From Candidatus Nitrotoga sp. CP45 (GTDB lineage Bacteria > Pseudomonadota > Gammaproteobacteria > Burkholderiales > Gallionellaceae): a stretch of 64,000 bases of DNA. Below the pieces are notes generated by a model. It was not told the origin of the DNA, did no database searches, and worked only from the letters and a program-made list of their open reading frames with translations. Location: the NCBI GenBank assembly GCA_003402375.1, contig QFXJ01000048.1:1-64000 (forward strand). Reading direction: 5' to 3'. Both the position numbers and the translations under genes were made by a program. Shown in pieces: positions 55,073-63,686 of this stretch; the stretch's first letter is position 1; the number at the start of each line of letters is the position of its first letter.

Positions 55073-56410
55073 ATGAAATTCTCACAACCCAGTCTGCTCA
55101 TTAAAAATCTTGCTTTCACCGCACTGCTGCTCGTCGCTGTCGTCACGTTGTATCAACTTGCGGCACGCCACCCCGCACAATGGGATATGACACAAAATGC
55201 CAGTAACAGTTTGGCAGAGAGCAGTGTAAATGTACTGAAAAAGCTACAAGGTGAAATAAAACTAACGATGTATGTAACCGGGCAGGATGCCAACTTAGGC
55301 GATATGCACAGGCTGACCCGTGATTTTGTCGCCCTCTATCAGCGCTATAAACCCAATATTTCGCTCACCTTTATCGACCCGGTGAAGCAACCGGAGGAAG
55401 CGCGCAAGGTCAATATTCGTGTCAATGGCGAAATGCTGGTGGAATATGGCGGCAAGCGTGAGCATCTCACCATGTTGAACGAGCAAGCGCTTTCCAGCGT
55501 GTTGTTACGCATGGCCCACACAAAAAATCAACTGCTTGTATATCTTGATGGACATGGCGAGCGCAATCTGGAAGGCATCGCAAACCACGATCTCGGCGAA
55601 TTCGGCAAACGGTTGCAACAAAATGGCTTTCGGCTTAACAGCCTTAATTTAACACTGGCACAGGATGTGCCAGACAATGCCAGCATGTTGATCATCACTC
55701 AGCCACAAATCGACCTATTGCAGGGCGAAATAGATAAGTTACTGCGCTATATTGCCAAGGGCGGTAACCTGTTGTGGTTAGTAGACGCTGAGCCATTGCG
55801 TGGATTGGAGCGTCTGACTGAAAAACTGGACATAATTCTCACGCCTGGCATCGTGGTTGACCCGGCAGCAGAAGAAATGAACATTCCTGCGACTTGGGCG
55901 CTGGGCGCAGGCTACCCGCCGCACGCTGTTACGCAAAATTTCAACTTGACCACGGTCTTCCCTTTTGCCCGCGCCATTGACTGGGAGGAAAATGCTGCAT
56001 GGCAACACACCACGCTGGTAGAGGCCGCGCCACGGGGCTGGATTAGCCGCGACATACCGCAAGGTAAACCACATTTCAACAAAGCCTCTGACATCCCTGG
56101 CCCAGTAACCATCGCACTCGCCTTGCAACGCCACATAAACGATCGTGAGCAACGTATTATCGTCGGGAGCGGTTCGTTTCTTGCTAACGCCTATTCCGGC
56201 AACGGCGGCAATCTTGATCTCGGTGTCAACATGATAAACTGGTTAGGCAACGAGGAGAGACTCATCACCGCTCAACCCCGCACAGTGAAAGATGGCACGG
56301 TTTCCTTGAGCAAGATCCATCTGACTATAATCAGCGGTAGCTTCTTGATCGCCATGCCTATGCTGTTAATGCTGGCGGGTGCTATCCTGTGGTGGCGTAG
56401 AAGAAATTAA
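55073..56410 (+). CDS. GldG-like ABC system auxiliary protein
   Basis: 445 residues. An N-terminal TM helix (AFTALLLVAVVTLYQLA), a large periplasmic domain with the NSLAESSVNVLKKLQGEIKL start and KNQLLVYLDGHGERNLEG plus LLWLVDAEPLRGLERLTEKL, typical of GldG/DUF4350-type proteins, and a C-terminal TM helix (SFLIAMPMLLMLAGAILWWR). It follows the permease by 10 bases. Confidence 0.83.
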   Translation: MKFSQPSLLIKNLAFTALLLVAVVTLYQLAARHPAQWDMTQNASNSLAESSVNVLKKLQGEIKLTMYVTGQDANLGDMHRLTRDFVALYQRYKPNISLTFIDPVKQPEEARKVNIRVNGEMLVEYGGKREHLTMLNEQALSSVLLRMAHTKNQLLVYLDGHGERNLEGIANHDLGEFGKRLQQNGFRLNSLNLTLAQDVPDNASMLIITQPQIDLLQGEIDKLLRYIAKGGNLLWLVDAEPLRGLERLTEKLDIILTPGIVVDPAAEEMNIPATWALGAGYPPHAVTQNFNLTTVFPFARAIDWEENAAWQHTTLVEAAPRGWISRDIPQGKPHFNKASDIPGPVTIALALQRHINDREQRIIVGSGSFLANAYSGNGGNLDLGVNMINWLGNEERLITAQPRTVKDGTVSLSKIHLTIISGSFLIAMPMLLMLAGAILWWRRRN

Positions 56411-56494
56411 GCCAGTACTTAGTGCAAAAATTGATATGCGTAAAACATGTTTTTATTTGATTTAGTATGGCTATTTTTTAATAAAGTTTGCCCA

Positions 56495-56701
56495 ATGCTT
56501 CAACCCAAAAGGCTGCATGTCTACCTTCTATACGTCCTAATCAGCATTTTCTGTACCAGCTGCGCAGTGGTTGCCGTCACTGATGCTGCGGTTACCGTAG
56601 TTGCAACAACTGTTAAGGTTAGTGCCGCAGTAGTTAGTACGACCGTCGATGTTGCAGCGGCAGGCGTAAAAGCAGTAGCTGGAAGTTCTGATAAAAAATA
56701 A
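56495..56701 (+). CDS. Small putative lipoprotein
   Basis: 68 residues. A signal peptide with a Cys near residue 24 (ISIFCTSCAVV) is followed by a valine-, alanine- and threonine-rich stretch (DAAVTVVATTVKVSAAVVST) that could form a hydrophobic beta or helical segment. A small lipoprotein of this kind next to mutM occurs in several betaproteobacteria. The start at 56495 is chosen because the frame before it opens with a hydrophobic but non-signal sequence. Confidence 0.6.
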   Translation: MLQPKRLHVYLLYVLISIFCTSCAVVAVTDAAVTVVATTVKVSAAVVSTTVDVAAAGVKAVAGSSDKK

Positions 56702-56796
56702 AACGACAAGGGCAAAATACCAAATTATTTAAGCCATCACCTTGTGCTTAAATTTGTAGCCGATTTTTAACCATTTTCCAATGTAGAAAAAATCTA

Positions 56797-57612
56797 ATGC
56801 CTGAACTACCTGAGGTCGAAACTACCCTGCGCGGACTTGAGCCGCATTTGATTGGCCAGCGCATCACGGATGTAGTCATTCGGACGTCTCATTTGCGCTG
56901 GGCTATCCCCAAGCAATTGCCCACCATCCTACATAACCAGATAATTCACGCACTACATCGCCGTGCCAAATATTTGTTAATCAAATGTGACAGCGGTACG
57001 CTCATCCTTCACCTTGGCATGTCCGGCAGCTTACGCATTTTGTCCGCAGACATCGCTGCAGAAAAGCACGATCACTTCGATTTAACGCTGGCAAACGGAA
57101 TGCTTATGCGGCTACGTGACCCGCGCCGTTTTGGCGCGGTACTGTGGCATGAAGGTGACCCCGCACAGCATCCACTGTTGTTGAAGCTTGGGGTGGAACC
57201 GCTAGAGCATGGATTTAATGCCGAGTATCTTTATCGTGCGATACGCAACCGCAATGCCGCAATCAAGTTGGTCATAATGGACCATCATCTAGTCGTAGGC
57301 GTGGGCAACATCTATGCCAATGAAGCTCTTTTCCGTGCAGGTATTCGTCCGCAACTACCTGCCGCAAAACTTAGTCGACCGCGCTGCGCCCTATTGGTAA
57401 AAACGATACAAGAAACGTTGACGGAGGCCATTGCATTAGGCGGCAGCAGCCTGCGCAATTTCGTGGGTAGCGATGGCAAGCCTGGCTATTTCCAGCAGCA
57501 CTACTGGGTATATGGCCGCGCGACCGAAACTTGTCGTAAATGCAACACTATCATCAAGCAGATTCGGCAAGGGCAGCGATCAAGTTTTTACTGCTTACAA
57601 TGCCAAAAATAA
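56797..57612 (+). CDS. mutM: Formamidopyrimidine-DNA glycosylase
   Basis: 271 residues. The N-terminal PELPEVETTLRGLEPHL gives the catalytic Pro1/Glu2; Lys and GRID-type loops are in LILHLGMSGSLRIL; the H2TH motif is in VGVGNIYANEALFRAGI; the zinc finger is CRKCNTIIKQIRQGQRSSFYCLQC. It removes 8-oxoguanine. Complete and normal in length. Confidence 0.97.
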   Translation: MPELPEVETTLRGLEPHLIGQRITDVVIRTSHLRWAIPKQLPTILHNQIIHALHRRAKYLLIKCDSGTLILHLGMSGSLRILSADIAAEKHDHFDLTLANGMLMRLRDPRRFGAVLWHEGDPAQHPLLLKLGVEPLEHGFNAEYLYRAIRNRNAAIKLVIMDHHLVVGVGNIYANEALFRAGIRPQLPAAKLSRPRCALLVKTIQETLTEAIALGGSSLRNFVGSDGKPGYFQQHYWVYGRATETCRKCNTIIKQIRQGQRSSFYCLQCQK

Positions 57613-58016
57613 TCCATTTGTTCCCAGTCTCTCCGTTGCCACCTAAAGTTTGAACATTTTTTTAAATCCTGAGTTTTAGACGAAAACGTACCAAAATTTT
57701 AGTGCCACATTCAGCATTGCGACGATTATCAGTGCGCTACCAAGGGCATCTGGCTCTAGGCATAACGCCAAAGGAAAAGAATGGCCGTAGTTTGGATTTC
57801 CTGACAGAATGTGCCTTCATGTCGAAATGCTACTTCGTAGATCATCGAAGGAATGGTCTGTATGAAACACTTCTTAGATTGATGGACCAGTAATACATTG
57901 GCTATTTTTAATAAAAATTGGAAATGTCATCTATACCCGAGTATTTTGTTAAGTGGCTCCAAAATTCATGGCATGGTTGACAGTGGCGTTACATACATAA
58001 AATAGGAGGGGAAATC
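57613..58016. other. Intergenic region
   Basis: About 400 bases. A 63-codon plus-strand frame at 57702-57893 has no recognisable family and is probably not a gene. A strong AGGAGGGG site at its right end belongs to the next gene. Confidence 0.5.
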
Positions 58017-58415
58017 TTGGCTATCGGTTGGATTAACGCGCTAAAGTTCGTACCGTGGAAAGATGTATTAGACGCCGCGCCGGGCATGGTTAAAAGCGCA
58101 AAGCGGCTTTTTACTGCGGCAAAAAGTGAAACCAATAACCAGCCTGTTGCTGATAGCTCACCAACAGTCGTTTCATTCGATGCTGAAGGACTCGCAAATT
58201 TGGACAGTCGCGTTCGTCATCTTCAGGCGAAGGTATCTGAACTGAATTCTGAACAAAATTCATCAGCTACGTTAATTAAATCACTTACCGAACAAAATGC
58301 TCACATAGTTAACGCGATCGAGATTTTTAGATTTCGAATCAAGGTTCTAATCTATGTATGTTTTCTACTAGGCGTCACCCTATCTATTCTGGCATTTGTG
58401 GTGATACTAAAATAA
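58017..58415 (+). CDS. Small coiled-coil membrane protein
   Basis: 132 residues. A basic, Trp-containing N-terminus (GWINALKFVPWKDVLDAAPG) is followed by a polar linker, a coiled coil of about 40 residues (VRHLQAKVSELNSEQNSSAT, then LIKSLTEQNAHIVNAIEIF) and one C-terminal TM helix (VLIYVCFLLGVTLSILAFVV). The start codon is TTG, supported by AGGAGGGG six bases upstream. I do not recognise the family. Confidence 0.65.
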   Translation: MAIGWINALKFVPWKDVLDAAPGMVKSAKRLFTAAKSETNNQPVADSSPTVVSFDAEGLANLDSRVRHLQAKVSELNSEQNSSATLIKSLTEQNAHIVNAIEIFRFRIKVLIYVCFLLGVTLSILAFVVILK

Positions 58416-58652
58416 GCAGCTCGCCACCTAAATTCATTTACAAAAGCTGCACTTCAGAGTTGAATCCGCCCATATAAGGAAGCCTCAGGTTTGTAAGCGC
58501 CAAATCTTCCGCTCCTGTTTTCGCTTAAGCGCTGTTGATATTCCTTTGCCAAGAGTCCGATTAAAACGTGAGTAGATTTAGCTGATTGCCCGACAGCCGT
58601 TCAAAGCGCAGAGCACAGAAAACCAGCATGAATCTCCACAAGAATTTGAATA

Positions 58653-59381
58653 TTAAAGAATATACAAAGCAAGCAGCGGGATTAAAATCGCGCCTAAAAT
58701 GCCGTGCATACCCATGGCGAGGCTAGCGTATAAACCGGCTTCTGGGTGAACAGCAAAAGCCCTGGAGGTTCCAATACCATGTGCAGCCACACCCATTGCA
58801 AATCCCCGTTGCCACCAGGCTTCCATGCCGAGCAAGTTCAAAATAAAACTACCCAATATTGCTCCCAAGATACCCGTGACAACTGCAAATACAGCAGTCA
58901 GAGTAGGTGAGGCAGTCAAACGCTCTGCAATACCCATCGCAATGGGTGTAGTAACTGATTTAGGATATAGAGCACCAATAATCGTTGCATCCGCTCCCAG
59001 AAATGTTGCAATTTCGACAGCGCTTGCTATAGAAACGAATCCACCACATAACAAAGCAACCGTTAAGGGGATGAGTCGTGTTTTTAAAATAGAAAACCCC
59101 TTATAAATAGGTACAGCTAATGCAACAGTTGCAGTACCCAGTAAGAAATGCACGAACTGCGCTCCTTCAAAATATTTTTGGTAAGGCATATCCATCAGAT
59201 ATAAAACCAGAGCAATTAAAACTACTGCTATAGCAACAGGATTAGCGAATGGATTTTTATTCGTTCTTTGATAAAGCAGGTTACCTAATTAATAAGCTGC
59301 CAGTGTAATTATCAAAGCAAATAAAGGGCTGCCAGAAAGGTAAACCCAGATGTCTGCAATTTGAGATTGTTCACGGATCAT
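58653..59381 (-). pseudogene. lrgB: LrgB-family membrane protein with in-frame stop at codon 31
   Basis: From an ATG at 59381 the frame reads IREQSQIADIWVYLSGSPLF... for 30 codons, meets TAA at 59291-59289, then continues as LGNLLYQRTNKNPFANPVAI and the rest of LrgB/CidB (GADATIIGALYPKSVTTPIA, GVAAHGIGTSRAFAVHPEAG). Without the stop it would be 242 residues, the normal length. A single CAA-to-TAA change is enough. An internal start at 59195 could give a 180-residue product lacking the first TM helices. LrgB with LrgA modulates murein hydrolase export or pyruvate uptake. Confidence 0.8.
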
Positions 59382-59721
59382 TAGAATTTTTTCTAACAAA
59401 TAATCTCAAAATAACCGCTGTGGTAGTGATTGTTAAAACAACACTTACAATTAATGCCGTTATAACGGCTAAAGCATGGGCTTTTAATTGTGGTAAAAAT
59501 ATAATTACGCCTACAGCCGCAGGTATAAATAGAAGACCTAAATGTTGACTAAAGGCATCAGAAATAACAAGAAGTGAAGAATTAGCACGCCCTTTAATGA
59601 TTAAAAATACTAACAATAAAATAAGACCCAATACTGGGCCAGGCAAAATAGGTATAAGGAAGTGAGAAACTAGCACTCCTAATCCCTGCCATAAAAGAAT
59701 TTGGACTAATCCGGGAACCAT
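59371..59721 (-). CDS. lrgA: LrgA-family holin-like protein
   Basis: 116 residues, four TM helices: LVQILLWQGLGVLVSHFL, LPGPVLGLILLLVFL, LLFIPAAVGVIIFLPQL, ALIVSVVLTITTTAVIL. GPVLG and FIPAAVGV are the LrgA/CidA signatures. Its stop overlaps the start of lrgB, so the two formed a coupled operon before lrgB acquired its stop. Confidence 0.87.
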   Translation of the reverse strand: MVPGLVQILLWQGLGVLVSHFLIPILPGPVLGLILLLVFLIIKGRANSSLLVISDAFSQHLGLLFIPAAVGVIIFLPQLKAHALAVITALIVSVVLTITTTAVILRLFVRKNSNDP

Positions 59722-59822
59722 AATTTCAGTCTAATTATTGTTGTTAAATTTCTATCACTATCTGATGATTTGCCTTAACCGGGCCGTGAAAAAGAAATGT
59801 AACATATCCCGAATCCATTATG

Positions 59823-60503
59823 TTAATGAGCTAAAGGTAAGCTGGAAAACACTAAATCTTCCAGAAACCTAACAATCTCCGCCTCATCTTTATTTTTCCC
59901 AAAATCCGTCAGCGAAGGCAGATTATTCATAAAAAAATTTTGAAAATGCGCCATTTCAATAATGGTAGTGGCTAATGATCTCGGATATTTGTATCGGGGG
60001 TTGCATTCCAAAATCATATTTCCGATAACAGCGCAAAGGTCTTTGTAGGGTTTAAATAAGTGATCCTTGTTATTTTCAGATACCCGTTTGGTCAGATAGG
60101 CTTTGGAGCCTTCGGTAATAATGATTTGATGAAGGATACTTTCATCGACATAATTGGTTCTAATATCCTCCTTCAATGTAGTCGCCAATAATTTAATGAC
60201 CATTTTTAACTTAACCACAGGATCTTTAATATTGTTGGTCTGAAAAGTAACCTGATACTCAAGCCAACTCCAATACCAGGCAGTAAGATAAATTAGCAAC
60301 AAGTGTTTGTTTTCAAAATATCGGTAAATACCCGCCTCGGTTGTGCCAATAGCTTCCGCCAGTTTTTTAAACGTGAATGCTTCAAACCCGTTAAGGTGAA
60401 TTAACTGAATACTGTGCAGAATAATTTTTTTGCCCAGATCGGATTGCTCCGGATCTCGGAGAAATAATTTATCATTCATTTTAATTTGCAACTGAATTTT
60501 CAT
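59823..60503 (-). CDS. TetR-family transcriptional regulator
   Basis: 226 residues. The helix-turn-helix is GFEAFTFKKLAEAIGTTEAG followed by IYRYFENKHLLLIYL, standard for TetR. The C-terminal ligand domain (about 85-226) is not conserved. It is coded in the same direction as lrgA-lrgB and about 100 bases upstream of lrgA, so those genes may be its targets. Its composition is strikingly AT-rich and lysine-, asparagine- and isoleucine-rich, unlike the left part of the window. Confidence 0.8.
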   Translation of the reverse strand: MKIQLQIKMNDKLFLRDPEQSDLGKKIILHSIQLIHLNGFEAFTFKKLAEAIGTTEAGIYRYFENKHLLLIYLTAWYWSWLEYQVTFQTNNIKDPVVKLKMVIKLLATTLKEDIRTNYVDESILHQIIITEGSKAYLTKRVSENNKDHLFKPYKDLCAVIGNMILECNPRYKYPRSLATTIIEMAHFQNFFMNNLPSLTDFGKNKDEAEIVRFLEDLVFSSLPLAH

Positions 60504-60660
60504 AGCGTTCTGACTTGACTTCTTTAATCTGTAGTTAATGTGTTTGATCTACTCAATTTTAACCTGCATCTAATTCATTGAAAAAATGATAGCTGAAAGT
60601 AAAAAAATAGTGTTACTATCTTTCCAGGTAGTTTTGCTTCTCGCCATATTCATTGAATAA

Positions 60661-60680
60661 CCCCGCAGCAAGCTGCGGGG
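60661..60680. repeat. Hairpin at the edge of an IS200-type remnant
   Basis: CCCCGCAG-CAAG-CTGCGGGG, a perfect eight-base-pair stem. It lies about 85 bases beyond the broken tnpA, where IS200/IS605 elements carry their subterminal hairpins. Confidence 0.6.
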
Positions 60681-60765
60681 CATCTCAAAACAGTGCAAGC
60701 TGATGGCTCGAGTTTAATTTATGATATTCATTGCCTTGGGAGTTAACGTGCTAGCCTATCTTGGC

Positions 60766-61127
60766 TTAATCGCCATGTTTCCCAATCGTCCTTGCAAAAA
60801 AATTATCCGTCCAGAATTCATCACCCCACAACTGTTTTTTGACTTGTGGGCAACGCCTGAATATCTCTCGTGCCGTTATGTTCTTCAACATCCTCAAAAT
60901 CTTCGTCACACTGTATGTCAGTACCGACTGGACCAAAAAATGGATATGGTCTTTGTCCCTCGCTATCTCCAAAAACTTCATTTGGTAGCGCTCCTCAATT
61001 TCCAAACATACCACTTTCAAAACCTCATCAACCTTGCTGTCAAACATTGCTCGTCGATACTTTGCCGGAAATACCAAGTGCTACGCAGCACCGTTACGTT
61101 GTGACTCTTATGGATATATTCGCTCAT
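60766..61127 (-). pseudogene. tnpA: IS200-family transposase TnpA, frameshifted and truncated
   Basis: From an ATG at 61127 the frame begins MSEYIHKSHNVTVL, the normal TnpA start, then shifts; the body resumes in another frame as VFPAKYRRAMFDSKVDEVLK, LEIARDKDHIHFLVQS (HUH motif) and KQLWGDEFWTDNFFARTIGK. It stops at HGD, where intact copies continue with the catalytic Tyr helix. With the N-terminal shift and lost C-terminus the gene is dead. It lies against the truncated carbonic anhydrase. Confidence 0.85.
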
Positions 61128-61159
61128 ACGCAAAACTTACGCCGCAAGCGGCGGGGGAC

Positions 61160-61428
61160 TTGAACCCGAAGAGATTAAAGAAAATACAGCCAGCAGTTGA
61201 TGATGAAAATAGCGAAACCGAAAATCGTAATTCAAACATCCCTGAGTTGGGAGAAAAAATAGCCACCATGAATGTAAAAAACATTGCGTGCCATTATAGA
61301 ACCGTACCCCAATTATAGAAGGGATGGTTGAAACTGGTGCGATTGGTATTATTGTCGGTAAACATGACATAGCAACTGGTGTGGTAGATTTTTATGGAGA
61401 CAAGTTAATTCTTAATAATCCTGAATAA
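61160..61428 (+). pseudogene. Beta-carbonic anhydrase, C-terminal remnant with frameshift
   Basis: One frame reads PKRLKKIQPAVDDENSETEN, RNSNIPELGEKIATMNVKN, like the C-terminal third of beta carbonic anhydrases. After a shift near 61300 the next frame gives PIIEGMVETGAIGIIVGKHD and IATGVVDFYGDKLIL to TAA at 61426. The zinc-binding N-terminal half is missing, replaced by the IS200 remnant. It lies near a SulP transporter gene, a common partner of carbonic anhydrases in bicarbonate uptake. Confidence 0.75.
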
Positions 61429-61496
61429 CCTGTCTTCCATAGGATGGATCTTATCCCCAGAAATAAGTTCCTCAGAAATAAGTTAAGGTGATGAAA

Positions 61497-62177
61497 ATGA
61501 ACCCACAAAAGATAGTTATTGCCATGCCAACCGAAGAAGATTTTATGCCAAGTATTTCAAGGTGGGGGCAAGAATATGGTTGGACAAAAAGGGAAATTTA
61601 TTTTATTTATGTTATCAGGAAAGATGTTTGCGTTGGTGAAATGAGCGTTGTCGAAACTCCTAGCAAGGCCGCACAAGAAAATATGAAACAACATCTGCTT
61701 GAGTTTATTAAAAATAAAGCAAGTGAGATGATGCCTTTACCGACATTTAAACAAGCTCATTTTGAAGTTCTATTTGCGCAATCTCCAGCAGATCAACTGG
61801 CTGAGTATGCTAAAGAAATAAATGCAGGAATGATCGTGGTAGCAACAAGAAACAAGAGAGGCTTCTCACGGATTTTCCTTAGTACCTTTGCAGACCGTCT
61901 TTTAAAGTTATCACACTGTGATGTTCTAGTATTAAGACCAAATAATGCACCCCGCAGTAAGCCATGGGGTATTTACTGCGCTCTTATAATTCGCTGGCTT
62001 TCAGACAGCATTCGCCCCAAGGGACGGGAAATGTTAGTCCCGAGTAGTAATGTCCCGAGTAGTAATGTCCCGAGTAGTAATGTCCCAAGTAGTAATGTCC
62101 CAAGTAGTAATGTCCCAAGTAGTAATGTCCCAAGTAGTAATGTCTACTTTCTCCCAAATAGAAATGTCCACAGGTGA
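61497..62177 (+). CDS. Universal stress protein with IS-derived C-terminal extension
   Basis: 226 residues. Residues 1-147 are a UspA fold: KIVIAMPTEEDFMPSISRWG, AKEINAGMIVVATRNKRGFS and LLKLSHCDVLVLRPNN. The normal end should be near there; instead the frame goes on through APRSKPWGIY and into seven PSSNV units coded by 15-bp DNA repeats, ending FLPNRNVHR inside the IS end. The start at 61497 has AAGG 8 bases upstream. The extension is probably an insertion artefact; the core looks intact. Confidence 0.78.
   Translation: MNPQKIVIAMPTEEDFMPSISRWGQEYGWTKREIYFIYVIRKDVCVGEMSVVETPSKAAQENMKQHLLEFIKNKASEMMPLPTFKQAHFEVLFAQSPADQLAEYAKEINAGMIVVATRNKRGFSRIFLSTFADRLLKLSHCDVLVLRPNNAPRSKPWGIYCALIIRWLSDSIRPKGREMLVPSSNVPSSNVPSSNVPSSNVPSSNVPSSNVPSSNVYFLPNRNVHR
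62041..62145. repeat. Seven tandem 15-bp repeats
   Basis: Units CGAGTAGTAATGTCC (three) and then CAAGTAGTAATGTCC (four; the last ends T) run without a break. The sequence resembles the AAATAGAAATGTC found 10 bases further on and inverted at the other end of the IS, so the array looks like an expanded copy of a terminal transposase-binding site. Confidence 0.95.
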
Positions 62178-63600
62178 TTAAACTCACCCCTGTTTAAAAC
62201 AGAAGCGGATATTTCGAAAATGGACAAACCCATGAGTGAAAAAGAAGTGAAACGTTTACAGGCACTGAACAAGCTGAACAAAGGCAAAATCAGCCAGCAA
62301 CAAGCGGCGAAGCAAATTTGCATCACCCCCCGTTATGTTCACCGATTGGCCAATCGCTACCAGCCGGAAGGGGTAGCCGGGTTGGTCAGCAAAAAGCGCG
62401 GCATAGCCTCGAATCGGTGGCTGAATGAAACCATCCGTGCCACAGCCATCGAACTGATCGGCGTACATTACCGTGACTTCGGCCCAACGCTGGCCAGCGA
62501 GAAGCTCGCCGAGTTGCACGGCATCGGGTTGACCGTCGAGGGTGTCCGCCAGATGATGATACATGCTGGCTATTGGATACCTCGTCGAGACAGTACAGTG
62601 TGCGCTCACCCCATGCGCGAACGGCGCGCTCGGGTTGGCAAACTGATCCAGATCGACGGCAGCCCCCACGACTGGTTTGAAGGTCGCTGCCCATACTGCA
62701 CGATGCTGGTGTTCTTAGATGATGCCACCGGGCGACTGACTCAATTGCACTTCACTTCATGCCGACTGAGACCACGCTGGGCTCCATGCAGGTGCTGCAT
62801 GCCCACATCTTGGTATACGGTGTGCCAGCAGCGCTATACAGCGATAAACACAGCATCTTCCGTATCAATGCCAAAGATGCCGATCCGGAGGCCGAAAACC
62901 AATTCTCGCGGGCGACGCGGGAGCTGGGCATCGAATGCATTCACGCCCACAGCCCGCAAGCCAAAGGGCGTGTAGAACGCGCCAATCAAACCTTGCAGGA
63001 CAGGCTGGTCAAGAAAATGCGGCAAGTGGGCATCAACGACATGAACAGGGCGAATGCCTGGTTGCCGGGATGTATCGTGGATTACAACCGGCGTTTTGCC
63101 GTAAAGCCCAAAGATACAACTGACGCGCATTTGACCTATCCGGACACCCCGGCAGCACTTGTAATCATCCTGTCGGCTCAAGTGACGAAAACGCTTTTTA
63201 ATATCCATTCATGCCAGCATGAAAACATGCTGCTGCAAGTGGCCATCACCGGCACGGGGCTGGATCTGAGGGGCACGAAAGTGAAGGTACACGAACATTT
63301 TGACGGTAGCGGGGAGTTGCGTTTAAAAAAGGGGCAAACTGACCTATTGCGTGATGGAAAAACCGCAGCGTCAGTCACCGGTGGCCGTCGGCAAATCAGA
63401 CAATGCGCAAGTTGATAAGGCGATGGCGAGGCGCAACACGGAGCACAAACCCGCACCGGATCATCCTTGGAAAAGTATGCCCGTCGACAAATCCGCCCGC
63501 GACGGGCAGTGCGCTACCCAGTAGTGAAGGAAAAACAGGAAAAAAAGACATTTCTATTTTGCAGGAAACCGAAAATTTCTACTTGGCGCTGACAAAAACT
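62146..63600 (+). mobile_element. ISNCY-like insertion sequence (degenerate)
   Basis: A transposase pseudogene (62220-63524) bracketed by inverted 13-base motifs: AAATAGAAATGTC at 62156-62168 and its inverse GACATTTCTATTT at 63547-63559. A second weaker inverse motif (AAGTAGAAAT) lies at 63575-63584, and TGTC occurs near both outer edges. The exact ends are uncertain, and the 15-bp array to the left may belong to the element. It separates uspA from sulP. Confidence 0.65.
62220..63524 (+). pseudogene. ISNCY-type transposase with two frameshifts
   Basis: The N-terminal helix-turn-helix QQAAKQICITPRYVHRLANR and the start of a DDE domain (GKLIQIDGSPHDWFEGRC, VFLDDATGRLTQLHF) are in one frame. 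Near 62755 the frame shifts to PTETTLGSMQVLHAHILVYG, ALYSDKHSIFR and AHSPQAKGRVERANQTLQDR, and a second shift near 63385 is needed to reach VDKAMARRNTEHKPAPDHPW and its TAG. All three acidic residues are coded, but no full-length product is possible. Confidence 0.85.
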
Positions 63601-63686
63601 TCTAAAGTTAAAGCAACAGGCAAGTGTTGAGCTATAGATGTGATGTGCAAATAACCTTGTTTTCTCAATACCATGAGGGAAAAAAA

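Noticed and set aside
60721-61104. Plus-strand 127-codon frame MIFIALGVNVLAYLG... as a membrane protein
   Set aside because: It is the reverse complement of the IS200 tnpA body, whose conserved HUH and KQLWG motifs are on the minus strand.
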